DNA of 64,000 nt from Chrysophaeum taylorii (Eukaryota > Sar > Pelagophyceae > Pelagomonadales > Pelagomonadaceae): positions 62,001 through 126,000 of the forward strand of contig JAQMWT010000679.1 in NCBI GenBank assembly GCA_029834535.1. The letters run 5' to 3'. The translations under genes and the position numbers were made by a program. Positions 1-10,518 of the stretch are shown in pieces. The notes below the pieces were generated by a model. That model ran no database searches. It was given only the letters and a program-made list of their open reading frames with translations, and was not told where the DNA came from. Positions within the stretch are counted from its first letter, which is position 1. Each line of letters starts with the position of its first letter.

Positions 1-846
1 CCGCGTACATGCTTCGCGAGTATTTCTCTTCTCTTAACGTGTCAAGCCTGCCAGTCATACTCTGGATCCCGCACGGCGCATCCCCCGCCTTCACTGAACA
101 GCCGTACAATCGCCACCCTATGCGAAAGCTCCTTCTATGGGGTAGTGTTGGCCAGGCATCCTACACTATCCGCGAATGGTTGATTACGGAGTTTCAACCC
201 AAGCATCGCAGCACGGTAGACCTGTTCAAGCATATGGACTATCGCGCGCGCACGGAGAGCAAAGGCTCGATACACGCCGAACTTTTAAGTGCCTACTATT
301 GCGGCATTGCGACGACGACGATCCACCGCCGAATGGTGGCCAAGATTTTTGAGATACCGGCCACCGGTGCGCTCCTCCTCGTCAACAACGACCTTCAGCC
401 GATGTTGAGCGCGCTGGGCCTCACCAACATGATCCATTATGTCGCCTTCGATGGGGCCGACCCTGCGCCGATGATCGAGTGGACGCTCGACCCTCGGAAC
501 TTCGCTGCCGTTGACGAAATCCGCAACAGAGGCATGCTCGTCGTGCGCGCCCATCATAAAACTTCGGCAAGTCGTTTGTTACTACATGCGATCCATTCAA
601 CGGTGTACCGTCGCACAGGATCGCAGCCAAGCCGTCGACGACTACTTCAGACTCGGCTCCGAACACCATCCTCTCGGCGACCTCGACGCCTTCGCCAAAT
701 CCCCGCCCTGTCCGATGACGGGTTATCGAGATACCCGAATGTGCGTCGACGACTATTGGCGACGTGTTGCGCACTACTACCACAGCACGCGCAAGGATCA
801 TGCCAAGTTCGAAAGACTTCGCGCCAAGACGAGCGCGAACGAGTGA
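1..846 (+). CDS. CgeB-like glycosyltransferase, 3' end (truncated by window, frame break)
   Basis: The gene enters from the left edge, already open. The frame read from base 9 carries the C-terminal signature of the CgeB/YkvP-like GT-B glycosyltransferases: a WIPHGAS segment, a YTIREWL segment, a DLFKHMDY segment and then KIFEIPATGALLLVNN followed by a short acidic stretch, the usual nucleotide-sugar side of the fold. Similarity stops near base 555 (after VVRAHHKT). A different frame then runs from about 557 to a TGA at 844-846 and has a plausible end rich in Tyr, His and Arg. The break is either an unrecognised short intron or a frameshift; no clean GT-AG pair could be chosen. The sugar donor and acceptor cannot be inferred. 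It lies tail-to-tail with the glutaredoxin gene. Confidence 0.55.
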
Positions 847-971
847 CGACAACGACATTATCGACAAATTGAAGTTGATTATAGCGCGCGTGAAGCAAGT
901 GCGCATTGTTTGTTGTAGTTCGACCATCGTATGCGATCACGCCAGGGCGATAGCACACCAGCCAGCCGCTC

Positions 972-1449
972 TCATGCCAGCATCTCTGCGAGCTTACCCG
1001 AGGAATGGGCCTTCTGCGTGTCGTCGTTGCCACCGAGATGCTGGCCCTTGATGAAGACCTGCGACGACCGCATGGACACAGTAGTGCCGTCGCACTCACG
1101 TTCGGGACCGTCGACTGGCCGGTGAGCTCTTTGAGCTCGGCCTGGATGTCAGGGCCGTCGTCGCGCTGGTCGAGCTCGTGGATATCGGCGTCGACCTCAA
1201 GCGACTTGAAGAGCGACTTGGTCTTGGCGCAGAACGGACAGAACGACTTGCTAAACACGACGACATCCTGAGGGAAGCAAAATATGACGTCTCACCACTC
1301 CAATATACGCGTACCTTGGCCTTGATAGCCTCCTCGACGGAGAAGGTGGTCGACGCGGAGACGACGGCACGGCGTGTATGGGCCAGAGCGGGGCCGCGAA
1401 AGGCAGCCGACGTGCCGAGAACAGAGAAGAGTACGGTGGCACGCGCCAT
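972..1449 (-). CDS. Plastid-targeted dithiol glutaredoxin (CPFC), three exons
   Basis: Exons are 1449-1315, 1267-1100 and 1058-972; introns are 47 and 41 nt with GT-AG ends, and the spliced protein is 129 aa. Residues 1-23 form a hydrophobic signal peptide followed by GTSAAFRGP, an ASAF-like site typical of plastid import in red-lineage secondary algae. The mature part is a classic glutaredoxin: VVVFSKSFCPFCAKTK with the CPFC active site, then STVPNVFIKG (cis-Pro, glutathione pocket) and GGNDD. It should reduce disulfides or protein-glutathione adducts with glutathione in the plastid. The splice sites are supported because both junctions restore family-conserved sequence (KAK-DVVVFSK and TVPN-VFIKG). 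Family confidence is high; the exact compartment is inference. Confidence 0.9.
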
Positions 1450-1614
1450 ATGAAAGATTCTCACACGCGTTCGTAAGAGGTTTCCGAGTGTCGTCGTCCT
1501 CACGCCGACACTTTACCCCAATTAAGGAGGGGCAGCTTTTTTTGCTGTCTTTTTCGCACGCGCCTTGCGGCGGCCGCCGTCTTGTTATCATCTTGAAGCG
1601 AGAAAAAGGATAAT

Positions 1615-2595
1615 ATGGCTGACAATGGGTTGCCCGTGACATCGTCTCCGGAGTCTGGGAAGGTGCGCAAGGCGCGCCCGATAGCCGGGAAGCTCGCCGA
1701 GCGCGCGGCCTTGTTTCAAGGTGGTGGGTCGCAGCCCCCCGCGGCGGCGAAAGGACCCGCCAAGGTCGAAGGAGGCCTCAGCGTTCAGGAGCGTCTGGCA
1801 GCGATGAAAAAGGCGCACCAGCCGGAGAAAGAGGCGCCCAAGGTCGTCGAAGGGGGTAGCGGCGTTAGGGAGGGGAGCAGCGTGAAGGAACGATTGGCCG
1901 CGATGAAGAAGCAACAGCAGCAACCGGAGCCGGCGAGGGGCCCCGAGAAGAAATTGGCGGGGGGCAGCATCAAGGACCGGCTGGCGGCGATGCAGCAGCA
2001 GCAGCAACAACAAACGGTCGGGAAAAGTCGGTCGGTTTCAGATCCCGAGCCCCCCGCGCCGGTAGGCGGTGGCGTCAAGGCGAGGCTCGCGGCGCTCGGC
2101 GGCAAGGGCATGCCAATTCCAATGGGCCCGCCACCACCGAGTGCGAGGCCCGCCTCGATGGCGACCGGCGTTGCTTCGCACAAGGCCGCGCTCCAGCAAC
2201 GAGGTGGCCTCGACTTGGAGCAGTTAGCTGCTCGGGTCGGTGCCCCGCCCCCCACCAAGAGGGAACCTGTCCAAGAAGAGGAGGAAGACGAAGATCTCTC
2301 GAGGCCCTCATTCGCGGAACTCACAATTCAACGCCCAACCGTTGCGGCCGGCAAGCGCCGCAAGAAGACTGTCAAGAAAATGGAAGCCGTAGACCTCGTG
2401 GAACCTATTACGGGCGAGAAGTCTGTGCCAAGCGAAGACGACGAGGTTGAAAAGAAAGATGACGACGACGACGACGCAACCGATTTCGCGGGATCCGAGG
2501 GAAAACCCGCCGACCCTCCGCGCGATGAGAAGGAGGACGAGGAGCAGGAAGAGAGTAGCGTAATGGAAAGCACCAGCGCGAGCTGTGGGGATTAA
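1615..2595 (+). CDS. Low-complexity protein with RLAAM repeats, paralogue of next gene
   Basis: Single-exon gene of 326 aa starting at an ATG. It has four short repeats of the form VKERLAAMKK (near residues 57, 87, 115 and 145), a KLAERAALF segment near residue 30, a GLDLEQLAARVG box near residue 200, a basic KRRKKTVKKME box and a highly acidic, Ser-rich C-terminus. The order 'RLAA repeats, LDLEQLA box, TVxxxKRxKTVK box' recurs in the next gene, so the two look like tandem paralogues. No enzymatic domain is visible and most of the chain is probably disordered. The helical RLAAL motifs separated by Pro-rich linkers recall actin-binding or SH3-scaffold proteins, but that is only a structural impression. 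Function unknown. Confidence 0.75.
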   Translation: MADNGLPVTSSPESGKVRKARPIAGKLAERAALFQGGGSQPPAAAKGPAKVEGGLSVQERLAAMKKAHQPEKEAPKVVEGGSGVREGSSVKERLAAMKKQQQQPEPARGPEKKLAGGSIKDRLAAMQQQQQQQTVGKSRSVSDPEPPAPVGGGVKARLAALGGKGMPIPMGPPPPSARPASMATGVASHKAALQQRGGLDLEQLAARVGAPPPTKREPVQEEEEDEDLSRPSFAELTIQRPTVAAGKRRKKTVKKMEAVDLVEPITGEKSVPSEDDEVEKKDDDDDDATDFAGSEGKPADPPRDEKEDEEQEESSVMESTSASCGD

Positions 2596-3012
2596 AGAAG
2601 CGGCAGCTCTTGAGCTCGGTCGTGCGCCCCAAGCGACCTCGCCGCGAGCGCCACCACTCCGACAATCCCCTTAAGCTACGCCCCGGAGGCGGGGCGCTAC
2701 TTAGCTCTGCCTTGACGCGCCTCGATTTGTGCGAATGAATGATGACGGCCGCTTCGGCGCGACCTCTCTCTGCCTGCAAGAAAGCGTGGTAGTAGTCCCG
2801 CCCGACTGACTGCATCCAGCTGCACCCCATATTTTATTAAGTTTTTTGCGCGCCGCCTCTCTCGATCCGATCGAGAGAGGGGCAGCCAGCCTCGCCAAGA
2901 AAAAAAAAATAAAAAATAAGGAAAAGCTTTGTTTCGGTAGGTAGGGAGGGCCCTTCCGGTGGGGAGGCACCCAACGTTGGCCACTGAGTGGTAGGGCCGC
3001 GCAATTGCAGCC
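2596..3012. other. Spacer between the tandem paralogues
   Basis: Non-coding by inspection. It contains an A-rich tract near 2899-2920 and probably holds the 3' UTR of one gene and the promoter and 5' UTR of the next. No RNA gene or repeat was recognised. Confidence 0.5.
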
Positions 3013-5160
3013 ATGGAGAGCGACGCTGCGCCTTGTCAGCCGCCGCCGCCGCCGCCAATGCCCAAGCCGCCGCCTCCCATGCCTCCGCCCCGCCCCCCCG
3101 CGGAGAGCGTTGACTCGGAGGCGACCGAGGACGAGGTGTCGTCGAGGGCACCGCCGCCACCGATGCCTCGCGCGAGGGGAAGCATTGAAAGCGTGGATTC
3201 CGAGGTGAGCGAGGAGGAGCCGCCCCGAGCGCCGCCGATGCCACCGACTGGGGTCCCGCGTATGCCGCCGCCGGCGATTGGTGCCAAGCCGATGCCGCAG
3301 CGACCGCCGCCGCCGCCGGCGTACGTGCCCAAGTTCGAGGAGGCTCCTCTGGGCGCGAAGGTGCCCGCACCCGTGGACATTCCAACGGTTGAGGAAGAGG
3401 AGGAGGTGCCCGCCGACGCTCCGGCGCCCAAGGAAGAGGAGGAGGTGGCGAAGCCCAAGTCGGGCGGCAGGTCATCGACGAAGCGAATCGTGTCGACGCG
3501 CGTTCAGGAGAGGCAGGCGGCCATGTTTGGCGAGAAGAAGGAGGTGCAGAAGACGAAAATTGAGGTGAGCGGCGGCGGCGTGGCGGCGCGGCTAGCGGCG
3601 CTCAAGAAGAACGCCGCCGAGCATCACGCCGAGCAGCAGCCGCGCCAGGGCGTCGCGGCGACGGGCGGCGGCGTCAAGGAGCGCCTCGCGTCGCTGCAGA
3701 TGGGAGGCTTCGACCTCGAGAAGCTCGCGACCCGGGCGGCAGGCGGGGGCTGGCACCCGCCGACGCACCAAAAGGTGGCGGCTTCGGCGCTTCCTGAGGA
3801 GCCCGAGGGCGTGGCCGACCTCCGGGCCAAGCAGCACCGTCTCGAGAGCCAGGTCGAGCACAAGCGCCGCCAGGGCGACGACGTCTCTCGAGAGGAAGCC
3901 GAGCTGGCCGCCATCGCGGACCAAATCGCGAAACTCGAGCATCCGGACGCCGACGAAACGCCGAGGGCCTCGGCCGAAGAGCCCCCGAGACCGTCGTCCT
4001 CGGACCACGTCGAGTCACCGAGCGTCGGCGGTCTCACGCAGCAGCGCGCCACGGTCAGGCGCGCCCGCCGGCCAAAGACGGTCAAGCGAGTGGAGGGCGA
4101 GGCCTTGGTGCAGGCCGTCACGCCCACGAACAAGCCCGCGCACCACGACACCCCCGACTCGACGCGACCTCTGCCCGAAGCAACAACCGCGCCGGAAACC
4201 GCGCCGGAAGAAGAATCCGTCGACGCGCCACCTCCGACGATGATGACGCCGCCGAAGCAGCAGGCTCCCGCGCCACCGTCAGGGTCCCTGCCGACGCCTC
4301 CCGTCTTCGAAGCCGACGACGTGGTAACGCCACCCGCGATGTGTGCCGCCTCCGAGGAGGCCAACGGCGCGGCAACGCCGCCCCCCCCGATGCCCGCCGC
4401 CTCGGACGCCTCGGACGCGGCGCGGTCGCCCGCGATGCCGCCCCCAATACCTAGTCAGCCGGCGGCGACCCCGCCCGACAGCCCTGCCACCCCCCCCGTG
4501 GCCAAGAAGCCGCTAACCGGGATCCCTGTGCTTCCAGCTACGCCACCCGGCGCCGCGGCGCCTCGACCGAGCAGCGGGCCTCCCGTCGCGGACGACGAGG
4601 CCGTGGAGGAGAGGCCCTCGAGCCTCACGAAGCCGCCCGCGAGTTGGAAGGCGCCCCCGAGGCCCGTCATGCCGCCGCCGCCTCCTCCCACACCGGCCCC
4701 CGCGCAGCCGCGCGAGGCGGATCCGCGGGAAGAGCCACCCCGCGAGCAACCGCCGGAAAACGAGTGCGTCCCGGCGCAAGAAGAGGAGGAGGTGGCCAAG
4801 GCAGCCCCCGGCGCCTCCTCGAAGGGCGGCTTCATGCGACGGTTGCGCAAGACGGCGGCCGCGACGACCGGCGTGCGCGGCGTCTTTTCGACAAAAAAAA
4901 AGAAAAAGGACTTTACGGTCGAAGAGGCCGCGGCCGCCGTCGAAGCACTCGGCGGCACCTTCGTTCCCATCGCTGCCAAGATGCGCCAGGCCAGAATCGA
5001 CGGGCCCTTCCTCCGTACGCTCTCTAAAACTGATCTCGACGAGACATTTGCCGATCTTGGCGCCGTACGTACCCTTTGCTTGTTGTGGCGACGACGCGTC
5101 GCGCAGGTGGACCGCCTCTCGCGTCGGCGCCTCGCCTATGAGCTCGGCCTTGACTCCTAG
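3013..5160 (+). CDS. Proline-rich scaffold-like protein with C-terminal SAM-like domain
   Basis: Single-exon gene of 715 aa; the ATG sits in a good context (gcagccATGG). Residues 1-150 are polyproline and acidic. Then come GGVAARLAAL and GGVKERLASLQ repeats, a GFDLEKLATRA box (about residue 235), a charged helix (about 270-310) and a KTVKRVEGE box, all shared with the preceding gene. A second Pro/Ala-rich stretch follows. The last 85 residues resemble a SAM domain: FTVEEAAAAVEALGG, IDGPFLRTLSKTDL, then a helix ending in LCLLWRRRV. SAM domains mediate oligomerisation, so with the polyproline tracts a scaffold role (cytoskeletal or signalling) is plausible but inferred. The SAM part is the clearest difference from the paralogue. 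Confidence 0.75.
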   Translation: MESDAAPCQPPPPPPMPKPPPPMPPPRPPAESVDSEATEDEVSSRAPPPPMPRARGSIESVDSEVSEEEPPRAPPMPPTGVPRMPPPAIGAKPMPQRPPPPPAYVPKFEEAPLGAKVPAPVDIPTVEEEEEVPADAPAPKEEEEVAKPKSGGRSSTKRIVSTRVQERQAAMFGEKKEVQKTKIEVSGGGVAARLAALKKNAAEHHAEQQPRQGVAATGGGVKERLASLQMGGFDLEKLATRAAGGGWHPPTHQKVAASALPEEPEGVADLRAKQHRLESQVEHKRRQGDDVSREEAELAAIADQIAKLEHPDADETPRASAEEPPRPSSSDHVESPSVGGLTQQRATVRRARRPKTVKRVEGEALVQAVTPTNKPAHHDTPDSTRPLPEATTAPETAPEEESVDAPPPTMMTPPKQQAPAPPSGSLPTPPVFEADDVVTPPAMCAASEEANGAATPPPPMPAASDASDAARSPAMPPPIPSQPAATPPDSPATPPVAKKPLTGIPVLPATPPGAAAPRPSSGPPVADDEAVEERPSSLTKPPASWKAPPRPVMPPPPPPTPAPAQPREADPREEPPREQPPENECVPAQEEEEVAKAAPGASSKGGFMRRLRKTAAATTGVRGVFSTKKKKKDFTVEEAAAAVEALGGTFVPIAAKMRQARIDGPFLRTLSKTDLDETFADLGAVRTLCLLWRRRVAQVDRLSRRRLAYELGLDS

Positions 5161-5545
5161 TCCCTCTCCTCTCCGAGAGAGAGTGAGAGCATAGCGCGTC
5201 GATGTCTCGCCAAAATCTCGACCGTTGCTTCTTGATGAGGTGTTGTCTCGTGCTGTAGCCGACTCGGTTGGCTTTTGGGCGCAGGAGAGAGAGAGAGAGA
5301 GAGAGAGAGAGATCGCCTCTGCGCTAGCACGATGCGATGCCCCTCTTCGTCGTCGTCTTCGTCTTCTTCGCACGTTCCTGGTGCCGCAGTACTCACGCAA
5401 TTCCCTCCCCACCCCCCGCTTGTGCTCTCCATACCGTCCGAATTCGCTATCACTCGGTATCAACAACAAGCCAGCATCTCGAGAAGACGATAATATCGAT
5501 CGTCGTCGTACACGACGTGCGCCTGCACTAAGTTTTTTCGCTCAA
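5161..5545. other. Spacer with (GA)n microsatellite
   Basis: Convergent spacer between two gene ends. It holds a perfect GA dinucleotide tract at about 5285-5312 and a short CGT-rich stretch. No gene seen. Confidence 0.6.
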
Positions 5546-7338
5546 TCAGTCCTCGAGGAGGTGTTTGGCCCTCTCGCGAAGGATATACTTTTGGATTTTG
5601 CCCGTGGAGGTTCTTGGGAGTGGCTCGAAGACAACGGTCTTGGGGACCTTGAAACCGGCGAGCCTCGTGCGGGCGTAGGCAATGACGTCGGCCTCCGTGA
5701 GTGTGGCTCCGGGCTCGAGCTCGACGAAGGCGCAGGGATGTTCCCCCCACTTGGAATCGGGCCTGCGGCGGCGGCGGCGATAACGCGTCGCGCGACTACG
5801 ATCACGTCGTCGTGCTCACCGGGGGACGACGGCACACTCGTGGATCTGCGGGTGGTTGACCAGCGCTGCCGCGACCTCGATGCTCGATATGTTCTCGCCC
5901 CCGCTGATGACGATGTCCTGGCGGGAAAGCCTCGAAAATCATACGAAGCCGGCGGCGGACAGAACCGACCTTCGCCCGGTCCTTGATGTCGACGTAGTTG
6001 TCGGCGTGGACGACCCTGCGCTCGCGCTCGGAGTTTCGTTAAATTTACTTACGCGAGGTCGCCCGTGCGGTAGAGGCCGTCCTTGAAGGCCTCTTCGGTG
6101 GCCGCGGGGTTCTTAAAGTAGCCCTTCATGACCGTGTTGCCCTGGAAGACGATCTCGCCGAGGGTCTGGCCGTCGCGATCGACGGGCGTCGTAGTGCCCG
6201 GTTTGACGACGTCGAGTCTCGCGCAGGTCGCATACTCGACGCCCTGGCGCGACCGAACCAGAGCTTGCGCGTCGTCGTCGAGGCCGTTCCATTCGGATTG
6301 CCACTCGCAGAGCGCCGCCGGGCCGTAGACCTCCGTTAGGCCGTAGACGTGCGTGACGTCGAGGCCGGCCGCTTGTGCCGCCCTCAAGATCGCCGGGGGC
6401 GGGGGTGCGGCGGCCACCATCATCTTGACGCGGCGGTCAGACGGCGGCGCCTTGTTCATCGCCTCGGTCGCGAATCGCAGCACGATCGGCGCGCCGCAGA
6501 GGTGCGTCACTCCGTGAGTTTCGAGCGCTTCGGAGATCGACTCGGCGTTGACTTGTCTCAAGCAGACGTTCGCACCGCCGATCGCAGCGACGCTGTAGGG
6601 AAAATTCCAGCCGTTGCAGTGGAACATGGGGAGCGTCCAGAGGAAGCGCGTCCGGGAATTCATGCCGTCGAACGCGAGCGTGTTGCCGAGCGCGCACAGG
6701 TACGCGCCGCGGTGATGGAGTACGACGCCCTTGGGATCACCGGTCGTTCCGCTCGTGTAATTCAAGGACAACGCATCCCACTCGTCGCCGGGCGGCGCCC
6801 ACGTCGCCTCTGGCGACCCCGAGGCGACGAGCGCCTCGTACGCGTTGTCCGACTCCGACGTCACGCGGGCCTCGATCCGCAGAGTACCCGCAAAATTCGG
6901 GTACTCTGCGGCGAGGATACGTTTTGCGTCCGCGACCACCTCGTCGTAGCGCGCGTCGTACACAAACGCCTTGGCCTCCGAGTGCTGCAGAATGTACGCG
7001 ACCGCGCGAGCGTCGAGACGCGTGTTAATGCACCCCAAGCACGCGCCGCTCATTGGCACGCCGAAGTGGCTCTCGTACATTTCGGGCGTGTTGTCGAGCA
7101 TCACCTGTACCACGTCGTTCCGCCCGATTCCGGCCGCACGCAAAGCGTCGCTCAACCGGACAGCCCTGTTTCGCGTTTCGGACCACGTCCAACATCGTTC
7201 ACCGTCCACAACAGCGACCGACGATCCGTGCACCTTGGCAGCGCGCTCGATCCAAGCAATAGGCGTCAACGCGGCGAAGTTTGCCTCACGCCGCGCCAAG
7301 TCTCCCGTGTTGACGAACCGCCGCAACACGCGCCGCAT
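5546..7338 (-). CDS. Acyl-CoA synthetase (acyl-activating enzyme, AMP-binding)
   Basis: Exons are 7338-6053, 6015-5970, 5917-5820 and 5762-5546, giving 548 aa; introns are 37, 52 and 57 nt. It is an adenylate-forming enzyme that activates a carboxylic acid to acyl-AMP and then acyl-CoA. Motifs in order: YTSGTTGDPKGVV (phosphate loop), LPMFHCNGW, VYGLTE, YRTGDLA, KDRAKDIVISGGENIS (hinge) and PRTSTGKIQK with the catalytic Lys. The opening LTPIAWIERAA and HHRGAYL match the plant peroxisomal/mitochondrial acyl-activating (AAE1/benzoate-CoA ligase-like) group. The start chosen gives an Arg-rich N-terminus (MRRVLRRFVNTGDLARREA), a likely mitochondrial presequence. There is no C-terminal peroxisomal tripeptide (it ends HLLED). 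Substrate chain length is not predictable here. Confidence 0.92.
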
Positions 7339-7552
7339 TCCAGAACACACTGACTTTTTTTTACCCTGATGGAGCACCCGACTTGAATCTTTTTTGTTGA
7401 ACTTCAGAAACCGCGAAGCCCGCTCATTCAAACCCTCCGTCTTGTCAAAATTTTTGCAAGTCTGTCCAGCGTTTGGGATTAACAATTTTTTTTTGGGGGG
7501 GGGAGAGGACCGCCCCGGGTGTACCTACTCCGGCGACACCGTCGACATGTTT

Positions 7553-8170
7553 TTATCGCCGTGTGCTGTGTTTTTTCGTCACTCGTGCTCGTTTGTCCTT
7601 GAAACGCAGCTTGGTCGGCTTCGCTTTTTTTCTCGGGCTGCTGCTGTGCTCTTGTAGCTCGGAAGGGGATTCTCGTTGTTCTTTTTCTTCTTTTTCTTCT
7701 TCTTCTTCTTCTTCTCCACCGTCGTCGTCGTTGTCGTGCGATCGTTTGCACGGCCCCTTCTTCTTGCTGGTGCCGTCCTCGCCTCGAGGAGATCGCCTCG
7801 ACTCGTCGGCTCCTGAAGACGAGAGCGCGGCTTTGACAATACGCTGCGCGGCCGCCCCATCCACGCGGAGCGAGGGCTTGGCCTCTTTCCAGGGCGTTGC
7901 GTCGTTGAGTTCGTCCCCGAGCTTCTTGACCTTTATCATATACTCCTTGACGCGGGCGAGCTCGGCCTTGACGCGGTGATCTGCCGTCGGAATGCCGCGG
8001 GCGCGAAGGAGCGCGTAGAAGAGCGAGTAGGTCACAAAAGCGAGGGTCACATCTTCCGTCGCGCGGTCGAGATTTGTGCGGCGCCTCTTATCGTCTGTTC
8101 GGTGGTCGAGAACTGGGCCCACGAGTTCCTCGACGCGCCTGACAGCCTCCCCGAGCTCTCGCAATTCCAT
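7553..8170 (-). CDS. C1D/Rrp47-like nuclear exosome cofactor
   Basis: Single-exon gene, 205 aa. Residues 1-95 resemble the Sas10/C1D domain: two helices separated by a basic linker, TLAFVTYSLFYALLRARGI and then HRVKAELARVKEYMIKVKKL, matching the C1D pattern (LxxLTNSLFxxYLRxxG, HPVKxELxRxxxYMxKV). The C-terminal half is a poly-acidic run followed by Lys/Arg clusters (KKAKPTKLRFKDK), as in Lrp1/Rrp47 and human C1D, which bind Rrp6 and structured RNA. Expected role: nuclear 3' processing of rRNA, snoRNA and snRNA with the exosome. The acidic run is coded by a GAA/GAG microsatellite (about 7679-7720), so its length may vary between strains. Confidence 0.72.
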   Translation of the reverse strand: MELRELGEAVRRVEELVGPVLDHRTDDKRRRTNLDRATEDVTLAFVTYSLFYALLRARGIPTADHRVKAELARVKEYMIKVKKLGDELNDATPWKEAKPSLRVDGAAAQRIVKAALSSSGADESRRSPRGEDGTSKKKGPCKRSHDNDDDGGEEEEEEEKEEKEQRESPSELQEHSSSPRKKAKPTKLRFKDKRARVTKKHSTRR

Positions 8171-8531
8171 TCTAGCCCCTGACTAGATTCCACGTGCGAC
8201 TGGAGGATGTACGCAGCGATACATCCTCGCCTCAATGTACGTTCCTCGAGAGAGGTCCAGGTTTTTCCCAAGCGGATGCAGCTGATGGTGACGCCCGATT
8301 TTACAGAGAGGGCGATGGGACGCGCGCGGTAAGTCGTCGACCGCGGTGCCAGACGGCGACCGGAGAAAGTCGGGGTCGCCGGTGCGAGCCATCATCCTTT
8401 CTGCGGCCCCTGAATTCAGCGACTGGGTACCGAAGCACAACCATCACCCGCGAGGCCAGGCCAAATTTACCGAGCGGGCGATTTATTTTTCAACCAAGCC
8501 AACACATTTTGTTGTTGTCGTCGCCGTCACC
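8171..8531. other. Divergent intergenic region
   Basis: Lies between the starts of the C1D-like gene and the polyglutamine gene, so it probably holds both promoters. No conserved element could be recognised; a 12-nt direct repeat (gtacgcagcgatacatcctc region) around 8208-8230 is minor. Confidence 0.4.
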
Positions 8532-9547
8532 ATGCCGGTGAAGAAGCGAAAGGAAAAAGATAAGCGGCCGCGGCCGCAGCCGCACCTGGCGTTTCGGCCG
8601 TCGGCAGCGACGCTGAGCACGTTTCAGATGCCTCCGGCGGACGGGGAGTCGCCCAAGGGCGACAACGTCAAGAAAGAGGTCCCGCAACCCATGAACGCGA
8701 CGTATTCGGCGGAACAACGTGCTTTAGCGTTCGTGAACCCGTGTCTTTTTCGATGTATTATTGTGTCGCGCCGGAGAAAAAAACCTTTGTTTTCTTTCTT
8801 TTAATCTGGTTTCGCGCAGGATGGAGCAACTGATGACGGCAAACACGACCGGAGGGGGCGATCCGAGCATGCAGCCGTCGCAGGGCGCGCCCAAGAGCAA
8901 GCCCAGCAGCGCCCGCTTCTGGACCTCGTTCGCTCTCGCGGCGGCGAAGAAGCGGCTGATGCTCGCCAAGACCTCGACCGGCCAGGACGCGATGGGCATG
9001 AACCACCATATGGGCTCGCGCGACGCGCCGCCGCACGGCCTCAAGCAGAGGTCGCTCAGCGAGGCGGGCAAGCAGATGTTTATCGACGGCACGGCCGACG
9101 GGTCGCCGTCGTCGTCGTCGTTCTTCCCGGGACAGCAGTCGCTCCAGTCGTCTTCGACGGAGCATCCCAAGTTTGCCCAGCAACAGCAGCAGCCGGCGCC
9201 GATGGGGCACGACCACTACATGCAGCAGGGGTCGCAGGGTGATAGCAAGCACTCGTCGCAGCATCCGCACCTCAATATCGGCATGCACCCCGGTCAGCAG
9301 CAACAGCAACCGGGCCAACAACACCCTCGTCCGGACGGCACGCTCCCGGTCGCGCAGCTCGTTCCCGACGCGCCCACGCACCCGGCGGCGATGTCGCCGT
9401 TCACGTTTGGCACCAAACAGCCCTTCGCCGATGCGCTCCAGCAGCAGTTTCAAATCTCGACGCTCTCGCACCCCCAGGCCACGCAGCAGCAGCAGCAGCA
9501 GCAGTTCGCGGCGGCGCAGGCGGCAGCGGCGATGCAGCACCAGCGCG

Positions 9548-9578
<31 letters not shown>

Positions 9579-9626
9579 AAAGATGCCGCCGGGCATGGGC
9601 TTAACGCTGACGCTGAGCCCGCAGGC

Positions 9627-9665
<39 letters not shown>

Positions 9666-10518
9666 CCAGCCCATGTTCCTCGCGCAGCGGCCGACCGCGC
9701 TGAACGTGCCGCTCATCTTTGGGGCGCAGCAGCAGCACCTCGCGCAGCAGCAGCAGCAGCAGCAGCAGGCGGCGGCAGCCGCGGCGGCACACCACCCGCA
9801 AAGTCGACGACGCCACCCAGGGGGAGGGGTTGGGGCCAAGGGCGTCGTCGCGAACCGCGGCGACCACTCGCCGTCGTACTTCAACCGGGCGAGCCACGAG
9901 GCGCGACGAACCGAGTCGTCGATACCGTCGTCGATACGCGCGAGCGGTACGAGCGACGAGCTGGCTTTTCAGCGGTCGTCGACCGACCGACCGAGCGCGG
10001 CGCCCGGCGTGCAGCGCAACTCGGCCGACGAATTTTTCGCCTTCATCGACCGCAATTCGTTCGAGACCCGGACTTCGTTGAACGACGCGCTCAATCGGAC
10101 GTCGTTCACCGACCGAAACTCGTTCACCGAACGAAGCTCCTTCCTGAGCACCACCGACCGCAACTCGTTCACCGGCAGGCCCTCGGCGGAAGATTACGCC
10201 CGCGCGCTTCGCGGCGGCACGGGATACGCGCCGAGCCGCGAGCCCGGCTCGGGCGGCGGGACGCTCCCGAGCTTGAACTCGAACGCGTCGTCGGCCTCGG
10301 TCTTCGCGGCCCGGGGCTCGATGAACCTCTCGCCCGGCTCGAACGGCGGCTGGCCCGGCCCTTTGGCGCCGTCGCCGGGCGACCCCCCTCCTCATTTTCC
10401 TGCCAATTTTCAATGGGACGTCTTGGCCGGCGAGGGCGGCGACGGAGCCGACGAGGACTTAGATCTCGCCAACAAGAACGGTGTCCCGGAGACCCGGGAC
10501 GTCACAATGCAAAGCTGA
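8532..10518 (+). CDS. Polyglutamine protein with RxSF repeats, possible transcription regulator
   Basis: Modelled as exons 8532-8740 and 8820-10518 (635 aa). The intron acceptor (cgcag at 8815-8819) is clear; the donor could instead be at 8729. Exon 1 starts with a basic nuclear-signal-like KKRKEKDKRPRP. Exon 2 has a helical SSARFWTSFALAAAKKRLMLA segment and then long Gln tracts (CAG/CAA) at about 9181-9310, 9485-9580, 9630-9665 and 9730-9770. Near residues 470-530 there are five copies of a [DNE]-R-[NTS]-S-F motif. No folded domain was recognised. Gln-rich, nuclear-signal-bearing proteins are often transcription co-factors, but that is inference. If the first exon is wrong, the protein starts at the ATG at 8821. 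Confidence 0.65.
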
